From assembly GCA_019648995.1 (NCBI GenBank), contig BLXT01003938.1, forward strand, positions 316,842 through 354,995: a stretch of 38,154 bases of DNA. The letters are read 5' to 3'. Every line of letters begins with the position of its first letter. Position 1 is the first letter of the stretch. This DNA comes from Plakobranchus ocellatus. Lineage: Eukaryota; Mollusca; Gastropoda; Plakobranchidae. The notes beneath the pieces are model-generated. The model saw only the letters and a program-made list of their open reading frames with translations, did no database searches and had not been told where the DNA came from. Shown here piece after piece: positions 1-11,582 of this stretch. Both the position numbers and the translations under genes were made by a program.

Positions 1-1952
1 TTTCTCAAGAGTGGGATTTATTTTGTTATCTATGGTTTAAAAGGATAAGTCCTAAATATTCAAAAAAGTTACTGAATAATTGGTTTTTTAAAAATTATTT
101 TACACATTGTGTGTAGGCCTACTATGTAAGCATACTTAAAGAGTAAAGACAAATGATGGTTTCATTCTACAAAAAGGAGTTAGGTTTATCATTCTTTCTC
201 TATCAAGCAAAATTGAAGGTTGATTTTTTTCTATTATTATTAATTATGAAACAAAACCCATAAACATTACACATGTGAGAACTTTTTTCTTTTCTAAACC
301 ATTTTGTCCATATTTGCGCTTTTAGTTTTATTTTCATTCTACAAATTTATTAAATTATAAAATTTGGTTGTTTTTATTTTTCAATTACACCAGACTAATG
401 ATTTTCTTAAAATCTATCAATTAAAAAGATGTGAGTGGATTTTTATCATTTTGCATGGATTTTAATTTGATTTATTTTGATCTAAAAAAAAAAAAAGGCA
501 TGTGCGTTTTTTAATGCACAATTAAGGTATAACACGGGTTTTTATGGCTAAGACTAAGAGAGTGTTTAAGATAAAAATTTCAACAGAATAAAGTAAGTTA
601 TAAAAATAGTACATGTAGTTGGCCTCTATCTATAATTTTTTTTTTTAACTCATAGAATAAACAAAGCTTCATTTTGTTAAAAGATTAAGGATTATCATTG
701 AGAAGATATAATGTCTTTTTATTGGTTTTGTTTTTTTTTAGCTACAAGCTTCTCTTTTGTAAATAAAAACTAGAACAATGGCCTTATTTAAAGTGTTCAT
801 ATGATGTGTTCTTTCACAGCATGTGCTTTTTTACTGCACACATACAGCAACAAACTTTTAAAACAAATCAAGATAAAATAAGTGATGCTTATGATGTCAC
901 TAGGTATACATTGAGATACCTTCTAATAAAATCAACTTCTTTAATTTGTGTATATTGAGTGTGTAATAAGAATATTTTTCTATTCCTTTGAATAAAATGA
1001 TGTCAACTTATGGTATTCCTTAAGCCAAATGTACCATGAAGATTAAAACAAAACAGAACAAAATAATACTACAAATTATCGAAGTTGAATATAAATTTGC
1101 TAAACCTAGTAATCAAAGGCCAATTGCAAAAAAGAAAAAAAAAAAGTACTGAGGTTGAATTACAGATATAAAAATTGTAAAAAAAAAAAAAAAAATCAAT
1201 GTCCTCACTCATAATAGACCTCAATTTAAAAACTTAGGTTACATAATACTTATAACCTGCCTGAATCCTCAATCTGGGAATGGCATATTCTGATTTTTGG
1301 CTCTCCTGTTTTCAAAAGTACATACATGTATATAGAGTGTCAAATTTTTTGGTTATAGGCATTATCTCCATGAAAAGCTCTTCTATGATAGGGCCTCTCT
1401 CTGGTCTTCCATGACATAGTCCTCATTTTGCGCGTGCACGTATGTGTGTACAGATATGTATGTATGTGTATGTGAGAATGTGTTTGACCAACAAAAAAAA
1501 TATACAACAAAGCGATCTTTTTTATTTTGTATGAGATGGTAGGTAATGTGAGCTTTTTACCAAATCATTAATAACCAAGCACATACAATCAATGACTGTA
1601 GGCCAGGCATGTAACAGGGGGAAAGCTTCTGAATCAATGTATTTCCAAAATGAAGGCTCTACCCAAATTCTACCATTCCATAGCCTCGATGCTCTTTATG
1701 CTCAGCCCTTGTATAAAGCATATTACAAATTCAGTTTCTCTGAAGCCTGCATTTACCTCACTCATGTACTTAAACAGATACCACTAGTGTGCGAATTACA
1801 ACTTTCATTATTTTCCAACTGATCAAAACAATACGAAAATCCAGGCAAAGACGTGCTGTGTTGCCAGAATTTCTTTGATTTTTCAGTGAACTAATCATGA
1901 GAAACCTTGAAGACTAATCAGGAATAAAAGTTGGAAGCAATAAATTCAATTC
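1..1952. other. AT-rich intergenic or intronic DNA
   Basis: Poly-A/T tracts and scattered microsatellite-like TATG/TGTG words near 1440-1475. The 76-codon frame at 1592-1822 has no recognisable features. No gene seen. Confidence 0.6.
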
Positions 1953-2515
1953 ACAAGAACAAACATGGCATCTGTAAAAGATAAAATTAATAAATTGAAA
2001 TGAAAGACCATAAGTAAAATGACCAAATCCAGTCAAAACATGCTTTAATTGGGTAATTGCACTGAATAAGCAAATACAACTATTTCCAATAATATCTTTG
2101 ACATCATCACATGGGATTAGAGTTCTCAAAAATATAAATTGCAAAAGACTAAGAAAAGCACAATAAAAAACAATATATATAATAATAAAAAGGTGTTTAT
2201 AAAAAATACAATGTATATACTGCAGTAAAACAAGAACAAACATATCATCTGTAAAAGATAAAATTAATAAATTGAAACAAAGCACCATAAGTGAATTCAC
2301 GAACTCCAGTTAAAATATGCTCTAATTAGATAATTGCACTGAATAAGCACATCCGACTATTTCCAATATATAATATATATTTTTGATATAATCATATGTG
2401 ATCTAGAGTTCTCAAAAATATTAATTGTAAAAGATTAAGAAAAATACAAGACTTTTATATAAAGCAGTGTTTATAAAAAAAAAATACAATGTTTATTATA
2501 CATACTGCAGTAAAA
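1953..2515. repeat. Tandem duplication, about 278-bp unit, two copies
   Basis: Two adjacent units start CAAGAACAAACAT (1953 and 2231) and end ACTGCAGTAAAA (about 2230 and 2514). Shared internal words include TCTGTAAAAGATAAAATTAA, TAATTGCACTGAATAAGCA and AGAGTTCTCAAAAATAT. The copies differ by many substitutions and small indels, so the duplication is old. The 128-codon minus-strand open frame over unit 1 looks non-coding. Confidence 0.9.
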
Positions 2516-4445
2516 ATAACTCATACTTTCCCTTGATAGGATGAAGAGTAATTTTTTGGTCTCATCCAAATTGTGATCAGCTCAGCTTTTTATGCTTGCC
2601 ACATCTACAGTCTAAGAACTTGGCATTGTGGACACAAGCATAGATAATTCCTATCAAGGTGCCAAACTGCAGCCAAGTGCCTTGGGAAAGACGAATAACA
2701 ACATTTTTTTAAAAATTCTTTTGTCAAATTTATATAAAAATTGAAATATAGGCTTCACAAAAGTTTGCAAAGGAAGTATAGTCAACACAGCTAAATAAGA
2801 ATTTGTTGATAACCAGCACAGATTAACTGGAAATCCTTTTTGGGCTTTTTTTTTTTTTTAACTGAAGTTTAGTAGAAAGTACCATCTGTGATTTTACGGG
2901 CTTGGGACTGCTAGTGCCATAGGCTGCATATAAACATCTGAAAATTCAATTTGCGTTGAGCACAATGTAATCTAATGTATTCTAGAGTAAGCTCAAGCAT
3001 CAAGTTTCTTGACATATAGATAAAATTATTATATTTTTAAAAAATACCTTGAATTACCCTTTTCCTTCTATTTTCCTCATCTTGCTGTCTTTTTTTCAGT
3101 CAACTCTTGGACACTATCTCCACCTTATTTATCCTTCAGGTTTTTGTTGTTGTTTTTTATTTCCTTTGAACCTCTGTTACTCATTGTGCTGAATCTTATA
3201 TTTTCCACAAAGACAAAGGTAAACAATTCTAAATTCACATGTATCTTGTAAATCAGATCTAGTTTAACTGATATCACTTTTTCTGGAATTCTTGTAACAA
3301 CAGCTTTGCTTCCACTCAACAATTCTGCAGTTGGTAAAGTTAATATTTGTAAATGTAAAGAAAAGACTTCCAAACATGCACACAAAAATTAATACTTTTA
3401 TTTTAATGTGATACTGCTTTCCAACTTGCATAATATCCCAGCCTATTCATTTAATCGTATGACAAAGGAACCTTATCTACCCCTCCAGCATTTATATTCA
3501 TTCACACATGAGGCCATATGCAATGGCCCAACGAATTTTTCACCATAAAAAGAAACTTTTCTTTTCAATTTCAAAATTGCTTAACTTTCTTGAATGCTAA
3601 GATACACAGTCAAAATTGGTATCAACTTTCTAAGTATGAAATCAGAAAGCTCTTTTAGAAAATGTAAAAAAGCTTCACCTAGGGCTGTTTCAATTTTGAA
3701 TTTCGTCCAGAACTGTTGATAATTACAGTACTCCTTCACATACTTTATTTCATCAACATTATTGTTTGCAATATAAGCTTCACAAGAGTGGTTTCGTGAC
3801 TACAGAAGTAATAAAATGTGAGTCTGTCTAACTTTGATGAGTTGCAGATTTACCTACCAGTAATTAAATATAAATGAAAATCCAAAACAAGAAGAGTATA
3901 ATAGTCTCATTTGCCTGTGTGAAAAGTTTCAAGAACATGCCGTAAACTCTCTGCAATAAGAATAATGTCCATTTTTAAGTTTTTTAAAAGTGAAATAAAT
4001 TTGGATTTCAATTTGCATTCAATCATCTAATGGTCTACATCTGTAGCTTCAGTCATTTGTGGAACAGTTTTGAGGAAAGTTGAGAGATGAAAGTAAGCGC
4101 TGAATTACAATGGATCCTTTTAAACTAAAATTTATGAAACCATAGCTTTTATTCTGGTTTAAACAGATTTTTTTTATTTTAATAAAAAGCATACACTGGT
4201 ACAATATTCTGGCTAAAATATTCTTTTTTGGCTCAACCAATTATTTCAGTTTGGTAATTTTTTTGTGTTATGGGATTCTACAGAATCTATTGGGGTCTTT
4301 TTCTTTTTTCTTAATTTGTTTTTTTTATGGGAGACTCAGTATTTAGTCGGGGCATTAATTGGACTTACCATATAAAATTGTTAGTCTCTAAAATTAGATA
4401 ACACACAAACTAATGATTAATTAATTTTTTTTTCCTTAAATGCAG
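2516..4445. other. AT-rich DNA, no gene identified
   Basis: One minus-strand open stretch (3125-3385) is preceded by an acceptor-like TTTACCAACTGCAG but has no convincing donor or family match. Nothing else is supported. Confidence 0.55.
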
Positions 4446-4484
4446 GACGCTCCATTACTCATAAGATTAAGATGTTTGCCAAAG
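4446..4484 (+). CDS. Candidate microexon, unknown gene
   Basis: 39 nt between TTTCCTTAAATGCAG and GCCAAAG/GTATGT. One frame gives RSITHKIKMFAK, another DAPLLIRLRCLPK. The first, ending in phase 1, could splice to the acceptor at 6315. No homologue is recognised. Confidence 0.25.
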
Positions 4485-6314
4485 GTATGTGGCTGTGGTT
4501 TTGTGTTGTCTACACTGCAAAAATTACCACCGTGAGTAATTGTGATTACATTAAATCATTTAATTAAGAGTATCTTTTGCAAAAACCTACCAACAAAATA
4601 TTTCACTCCTTTTAGGTAGTCCTACTCAAAACTGATCATATAAATCAATGTCCCGTTTCAATGCTTTTTGGACCCAAAATTACAATTGAGACTTCAATCA
4701 AATTTTCTAATGGACAAAATGTGAAAAAATTCAGAGAACAAAATTAATTTAGATCTAGCTATAGATTCTTACTTTTTTTGAAGCAAAGACTACTCTTACA
4801 ATGATTTCAAGCGATGCAGCTTTGAATGAATCTGTAATGATTGAGTCAGTGACACGATTATACAATGTATATACATGTGTGTGGTGTGTAAATATGTTTT
4901 TTCAGAATGACATAAGATTCGGGAATGGAACTGTATCTTGCAAATTATCAAGATTAAGCTATTTTGCTTAAATAGATTACACCCATTTTGCCTCTTTCAG
5001 ATTTTAAGAAAAGTTTTTTAAGGCTACAAAATAATTATGTAGCTCAGAGTCAGAGTGGTTCCTATTTAAGTTTAGAGCAAAGTTGAAATCCAGAGAAAAA
5101 AAATTTAGTGACCGTATTTTTGTCTAAATATAGCAACACTATTTTTTTAGCAAATTATAGCAATATAAACGTTCTCAAAAAACTATTATGAAGTCTAGAA
5201 AAAAAAATTAATGTATCAATGCTTGAATCTTGACATGAAAAGTATGTCTTGAGATCATTCCTAATGAGTCACATGTTACACATAACATTTTTGGGAAAAA
5301 AAAAAAATTAAGTTCTTTATTCCTACTTCAATGAAATTTAAAAAAAATGTTTTTTCTTTACCCATATCTTCCCTCAGAATCAACTTTACTCCATCCTGTT
5401 TTCACCACTGCAAATCTTACAAAAAAAAAACAAAAACAAAAACAAACAAAAAAAAAAAAAAAACCAAACCCCCCCAAAAAACAACTCAGGCTTATTCAAT
5501 GGTTTGAACTGTCAAAATGTAAATTCTGATCCTTCAGACTAGTCCACTTCCATTTTGAATCTCATGATATGAAACTGTTGGTTATTATGGTAATTTCAGA
5601 TGTGTAACATCAAACTTGTGACTCATTTGTACTGATTTTGATACAAATGACTATAGTAAAAAGGTGAGATTCCCCAAAAACATTTTATGATGAAATAGAT
5701 TAAAATAGTTTGCTTTATTTACAAAATATAAAAATATCAGCAACCAGATACCTGTTTAGACAGGCATTCAGGGATGTAACATCATACAACAGTTTAAACA
5801 ATTAAGGATTTGGTTGTCGGCTTTTTTTAATTAGCCATGGTATCTCAGGCTTTCATGGCCTCTGTCAGGCCAGGGCGCTGGTAATGGCGCTCGAACCTGT
5901 GATAAAAGGGTCCCTTGATTGGGATTTTAAAAAAAAATACAAGATATAAATTATAAAAGCTTGATTTCTTATTTAAATTGGTATAATGGGCTCCAGAAAG
6001 GAGAAAGTCAATCAAGGAAAAGTAATAAATGGATTTAAAAAAAAAAAAAAANAAAAAAAAAAAAAAAGAAAAGAAAAAGAGGTTCACTGTAATCTTAGAA
6101 ACAAGAGACAGACAACAGCATTGCTTCATTCTTAGAAGTTCTTTGTTTAAAAATAAATAAATATAAGTACCTAACCCTTATAAATAGCACAAAGACTTGT
6201 GTTTGATACCAATAGTACTAGCCTACTTGTTATTAACCATCATTTAAAAATCTCGATCTATGTTCTTAGATGTAGTAATAATTAACAAAAACTACCTTTC
6301 TTATTTCTTTTCAG
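4485..6314. other. AT-rich DNA, no gene identified
   Basis: Long A runs, including one with an N near 6040-6067. No coding signal beyond the two flanking exon candidates. Confidence 0.55.
5421..5477. repeat. Low-complexity A/C-rich tract
   Basis: Long A runs broken by single C, ending in a C7 run. The short plus-strand frame over it is not a gene. Confidence 0.9.
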
Positions 6315-6325
6315 ATATAACATGA
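6315..6325 (+). CDS. Candidate terminal exon start, unknown gene
   Basis: A very good acceptor (TTCTTATTTCTTTTCAG) is followed within 11 nt by a stop in the phase set by 4446-4484 (DIT then TGA). The combination would give a C-terminus RSITHKIKMFAKDIT. It is just as likely that the acceptor-like word is chance. Confidence 0.15.
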
Positions 6326-6840
6326 GCGAACTAGAATTATCACAGTTATTTTAGCAACTTTTACATGTTTTTACTTCTTGCATCTTTACATCTATGGATA
6401 TTCCCAAATTGTTTTTTAAAATCTGAAATACCCATAGAAATGAAAATAAATCATGCCTAACACAGCGCTCCAAATAAAATACTCTCGCCTTAAATTTTTT
6501 CATAAAACGTGCACAAGTGTACTCCCAACTTCGGTGGTTTGTCAACTCCCAAACAAGTAAAAACTCCCAGAATAATTTACCATCCACTCATACAATCGGC
6601 CCCTGAGCGTCAACTCTCTTTACACCCACAATTCAGCCCAGTTCTTATGTGCAGGGCAAGAGAGACTCTCCCCCACCCCTTCTTTTTAGTAACAGTGTAT
6701 GTGTTTACACAAAGACTCCTTTGCTGAGTGATTGAAACTACACATTTTACTTTTCTTTGGCTTTTGCCAAAGTGACCTGTGTTTACTGATTATATAACGA
6801 AAAAAAATGACATGCGCCTAGAATGCCAATTTGATCAAAG

Positions 6841-6930
6841 TGTGCAGGTTTTGGATGCATCACCATATTTTATTACAATAATATCTGGCAGATATTATTG
6901 TAATGTGGTGATGCATCCAAAACCTGCACA
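6841..6930. repeat. Near-perfect 90-bp inverted repeat (hairpin)
   Basis: The 25 nt at 6841-6865 (TGTGCAGGTTTTGGATGCAT plus CACCA) pair exactly with 6906-6930. After a bulge of about six bases, 6872-6887 pair with 6889-6904, leaving almost no loop. Total pairing is 41 bp. The length is in the range of a miRNA precursor or a recent inverted duplication. A 113-codon plus-strand frame crosses it but shows no protein features. Confidence 0.9.
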
Positions 6931-8342
6931 CAAACAGGCTTGTGAATATAACTATTTTCATGTGCAAGATACATTGTACTATCAATTCAACACCTTTAAT
7001 ACTTTTTTTCTTGTACAAGCAAATGCATTTCTTTCAATTATGAAACACATTTTATGTAACTGTGTCACAAAATTTAAAAAGTCACAACAGAGATCTAACA
7101 TCCAAATCCTAAACTCTTGAAGGTCTTCTTTAAATATATAACCCTATTAATTTTTTTTTCTTCCCATTATTTAACATTTGTGATCTCATAAATTTGATTC
7201 ACAAATAAATAAGGGAGAGGCAAATCACATTCTTTGTCTTATGTGATGCGATGATTAGTGAAATCATGTGTCACAAAGGATGCAAAAACGTTTTTCCTTC
7301 AACTGTGGTTATTTTCATGTTGCAAAATATTGTCAAATAAAGAAGTTAATACTATCTAAGCTCTTTCTAGTAAAATTCATTCATTTCTTTTAATCATTAT
7401 AAGCCTTTTATATACATGTGTACTTTTTTATTAATAATGTGGCCTTCAATAAAAAAAATCTCAACAGATGCATAAATTTAATTGCTAGATATAAAACTGA
7501 CTTTTAATGTCTTTTCATTTCTTTTTATGTTTTTTCACCTTTTTCTTCTAAGCGGTTGGTTGAATAGTTTGCAGTGGAACTAAATCTATACTGGTGGTTG
7601 AAAAATATGTTCTGAAAAAGTCTGTTGAGACTTGTGGTGCAAATGTGTACTTTACTCTCAACTGCCTCGATTATTTATGATTATAGTCAATTTGTCAAGT
7701 GTTAACTTGCAAAAAAAAAAATAATAAAAAAAAATTAATATTAACAATCCATCATAAAACACCTAAATTATAAAGGGTTTACATGCTCGAATGAGGCTGG
7801 CAGTATTTCCTAACATTTTAATATCTCTGAGAGCTCCTATTCAGCATATAACTCATGCTTTAGAGGGCATTTTTTCCTCAAAATGTTTTTTTTCTGTGGG
7901 ACACTACACATTCAATGATAAAAATGGAGTCAAATACAGCTGTCCTATCTGAATGCATGTCACAGGGAGGTGCACTTTGCGTCTGAAAATATAAATGCTT
8001 AGATTTTGAAAATTAATCTAGATCCAAAGATTTATAAATGAAAGTAACCACTTCAGTATAGTGCAAATATCAAACTAGAATCTAGATCTATATTCTATAG
8101 AAGTCTAAAAACTTTAAATGCGATTTTCTCAGTTTCACTTTTTAAAATTTTTAAATCTTTGAATTGTCATAACTTTAGCTGTAATAAAGATAGACAAAAA
8201 ATTTAAACCGCACTGTATTCAGCAAAACCAGACCTTTCATTTGGTACCAATATATGTCAAAATTTTACGTTTATTCTGGTTTTCCTGTGCCACATCACAT
8301 ATGCTTATGATATTCAAATCAAAATCTGTCACTAAAACTTAC
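6931..8342. other. AT-rich DNA, no gene identified
   Basis: No repeats or coding segments recognised. AGATCTA-type words occur near 8080-8110. Confidence 0.55.
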
Positions 8343-8487
8343 TTTTCAAAACTATAGTTTGAAACATTTCCATTGCATCATCCAGATGAAGAAGAAAAAA
8401 AAAGGTCTGCAAGCAGCTCGCTAAATATGTAAAAGCCAAGAGCAAACATTTCATTCTCAACTGCATGGCTGGACCAATAGCATAAAC
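8343..8487 (-). CDS. Candidate internal exon, unknown gene
   Basis: 145 nt between a strong acceptor (TTGTTCTTTTCATACAG) and a strong donor (GAAAA/GTAAGT). The phase-0 frame is open throughout: VYAIGPAMQLRMKCLLLAFT and on to DDAMEMFQTIVLK, with a likely membrane helix. A second frame starting LCYWSSHAVENEMFALGFYI is open until shortly before the donor, so the frame is not certain. Neither peptide is recognised. Confidence 0.35.
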
Positions 8488-11082
8488 CTGTATGAAAAGA
8501 ACAAAAAATGTGATTACATATTATATTGTTAGACTTACGCTTCTCACGATTTCCACCCATAACCTCTCAATATTTAAAATCAGATCTACTGTCACAAAGT
8601 TTCCTAACTCTGTCTGCGCTGGAAAACATAATTATTAAAAAATACTTCCTTTTTCAAAATGGTGAGCCCCTGAAAAAAAAAAAAACAGCAACCGAAAGCC
8701 AGTTAAAGATAATAACTTTAATTTTAATGATAAATGAATTTAAAATATTTTTTTCACACTTAACAATATTTATTATAATTCAAGATAAAGGTACCAGGTT
8801 TTCTGAAGATGTTCAAGCCAAGAAAATACAAACTATTCTGAAATAAAAGATTGCTTACTGGATAAAAAGAAATTCAGAGGTGACCTTGCCTTGGCTTAGA
8901 AGCCCTATTAAAAGTTTATGTTTGAGATTACACAGTTAAATTTAATTGTCCGAATTTGAGCCACCGTCTTCTCCAAGTTGACTGAACCCAAGACCAAAAT
9001 GGATCAATGCATCCTGTTTTGATATACTCATAAATGCTTCAATTGCTCACCTTATAAATTATGTTGCTCATACTTTTTTCTTACTGATAGTTTATTGCAA
9101 TGTAAGTTTAAAGGTTTTTAATTTTTATTTTGTGAACCCCGGGGCTATAACATTTTTTTTTTTTTTTTAAATTCAGCGACTTTCTACCGATTCAATGAGA
9201 ATTTTTTGTGCTTCACTGGTAGAACTGTAACTTCTCTCTTGCAGTCTTCAATAACGCCATTCCACAGTACATAGGCTAAATTTATGTGATGCAATGTAAT
9301 CCGTTATCAAGACTGATCTTAAGTACTTTTACATCAATTGTAAAACTGCAGAAATATATCAAGCTGATCCAAAACTAAATTATTACATTGTAGATCTGCC
9401 TCGGAGACTAATGGCGATCCAAAATGCACTACCATTTTGCAGAGTGAGCATGGAGCTTACCAACCACAATAATAGCCTCAAATGGACTTGATCATTTGCT
9501 ACTTGTGTCATCAGAAAAAAAAAAATTTGCTCTGATAACTTTCTTCAACAGTATCACTGGATTCAACCTATTTCAAACATAGGCTGCTAAAGATAACTGA
9601 ACAGTGACTCCATGTATATCATATATTATGTACATAATATTGTTTAAAAGGTATGGAAGACATTTGTGAGCTTGAAAAGCATGCAGTTTTTTTCTCATAG
9701 AGTTGAAACTTGAGACTTAAATAAGATCTAAAAAAAGAAAGGTATTTAGATACAAGTACGCAGTTAAGTAGTATAGTACAGTAAATGGGTTTAAACAACA
9801 GCTAGTCCAGTTCTAAATAGAGATGTATAGTACAAGTACAAATTGTATAAGTCTTTACCTGGGCAATTTATTATTTTTTTTGTTTTTTCCTTTGCTTTTC
9901 AAAATTAACAACAATGCTAAAACTAGATGAAATGGTAAACTTATATATGAAGACCAATGCATCAGTAGTGCTGCTCCTTCACGACACATCCACTGTGCCC
10001 TAACGGTGTAGATTGTGATATGATCAATGGAAATCGTAGCCCAAATCATGTGTGAATCAGAGTTTTAGGGCATAGTCTGGTATCTGTTGCCCCCAGCATA
10101 TTTGCTCAAGGGGCTAAGCAAGATGAAGATGTGTACATACGGTGTATAAACAGGAAGATGTAGACCTTTATTACAAAACAGCATTATGTTTAGAATCACT
10201 CTAAAGAAACAAGATATTAAGTTATTCAATGATTATATTAAAAGAATACAACCATCAACTCAAACTTACAAGAACAAATTAAACAACATGTAACAGCAAC
10301 AACGTTTCACCCTTTAGGCTTTATCAAGTAAAAAAATGACAATCACCAAATAAGATACCCTATTACTACTATAATTAAGTAAGGAAATATATATTGCAAA
10401 CATCTCAATGATCTTGCAAAGTACGTACAGAGTTTTAGTGTCTTTTTTAATGAGTCTAAAATATGCTTTCCATACTTTTTTTCAATTTAACATTTTTTTG
10501 CCACATGCTAAATATTTTAATCTGATTTCAAACAGTATGCATAACTACTTTGTTTTGACTTTTTTCAACATAGCTCCAGATTCTATCCATTTTTTCCATA
10601 AAACCTGAACCTAGATTTAGATTGTAGAGAACTGTTTTCACCCTTTACAGTTTCACAAAACGATGAACATAATAAAAATGTTCAATTTGTGATGGCAAGC
10701 TTATCTTAATAAAAAAAAGGCCTTCAAATTAAATCTTTTATGAGCAATAAAATGGGCTATTTATAATTATTCATGTTTTTTTTNTTTTTTTTCCCAATGC
10801 CGGTCATATCATAGTATTTATTTGAGCACAATGATAGTGATGAAGAAGCGCAGGATAACTATCTATCCTCTCAAACCGCAGACAAGACTAGGCTAGGCCT
10901 GGATTATGACTAGCTGTCTTGCCCATTCTATTTAACACCTAACCATTTGTTTGCACATTTGTTCGGTTGCTGCCAATTGCTCTTTGAGGGCTTTTTTATG
11001 GGCTATAACTTCAGCATGACCCTGATTTTTTTTTGCAAAACAATGTGTCGGCATGAACTAAAGGCGTGCATTTAGGCAAATT
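8488..11082. other. AT-rich DNA, no gene identified
   Basis: Apart from the hammerhead-like word near 10.3 kb, only short open frames. A minus-strand stretch at 9855-10049 ends in a donor-like CCCAG/GTAAAG but has no phase partner. Confidence 0.55.
10303..10328 (-). other. Hammerhead-like core remnant (candidate)
   Basis: The minus strand reads CTTGATAA, AGCC, TAAA, GGGT, GAAACG. It is laid out like the hammerhead core CTGATGA - stem II - GAAA. The first block has two substitutions, stem II has a mismatch, and no stem III partner is visible. Hammerhead motifs are known in Penelope-like and other retroelements, but no other element sequence is visible here. Confidence 0.2.
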
Positions 11083-11196
11083 CAGTGTGTGTTTAGAGAT
11101 TAAAATTATAAAATCGAAGTCACTGTGTGTTTAGAGATTAAAATTATAAAATCGAAGTCAGTGTGTGTTTAGAGATTAAAATTATGAAATCGAAGT
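11083..11196. repeat. 38-bp tandem repeat, three copies
   Basis: Units start at 11083, 11121 and 11159 with CA[G/C]TGTGTGTTTAGAG and end AAATCGAAGT. They are nearly identical, so the expansion is recent. Confidence 0.95.
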
Positions 11197-11512
11197 CAAA
11201 GTCAATGCGATAAAAAAATAATGAATCATTTGAAAATCAAATTATCCAAGGTCGATACGATGATAGAAAATAGGAAAAAAGTTTTCCATCACTGTTTTTC
11301 TTTTTTGCAAGTCATTTAACTAGGAGGTTGAAGCATTGTGATGTAAGTGTGCTGTGATTTCCATCACCATAAGAACGCCAACACAGGCAATTTACTGACT
11401 ATTGATGCCTTACCACTTCTCTGGTAATACAACACAATCAGCACAGCTTAATCAGAATTCAAATTCAGATTAACCAAATAAGCGTTTTTTAATTAACATG
11501 TATTTTTTCTAG

Positions 11513-11582
11513 GATTCCAGACTTAGATGTGTGTCAGCAGGGGTCCTCATTTGTTGAGTCCTACTATTTTTGTCTGGAATGA
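11513..11582 (+). CDS. Candidate terminal exon, unknown gene
   Basis: After the acceptor TGTATTTTTTCTAG, one frame (entered with one base) reads IPDLDVCQQGSSFVESYYFC and ends LE, then TGA at 11580-11582. The other frames close quickly. Its composition differs from the AT-rich surroundings. The ends also form a 9-bp inverted repeat (ATTCCAGAC and GTCTGGAAT). Not recognised. Confidence 0.22.

Noticed and set aside
1914-2300. Minus-strand 128-codon frame
   Set aside because: Lies over the tandem duplication; the second unit does not keep the frame.
3125-3385. Minus-strand frame with an acceptor-like site
   Set aside because: No good donor, no recognised protein and ordinary AT-rich composition.
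9855-10049. Minus-strand frame with a hydrophobic segment and a donor-like CCCAG/GTAAAG
   Set aside because: Splicing to the 8487 exon candidate gives an immediate stop in the only open frame, and no other partner was found.
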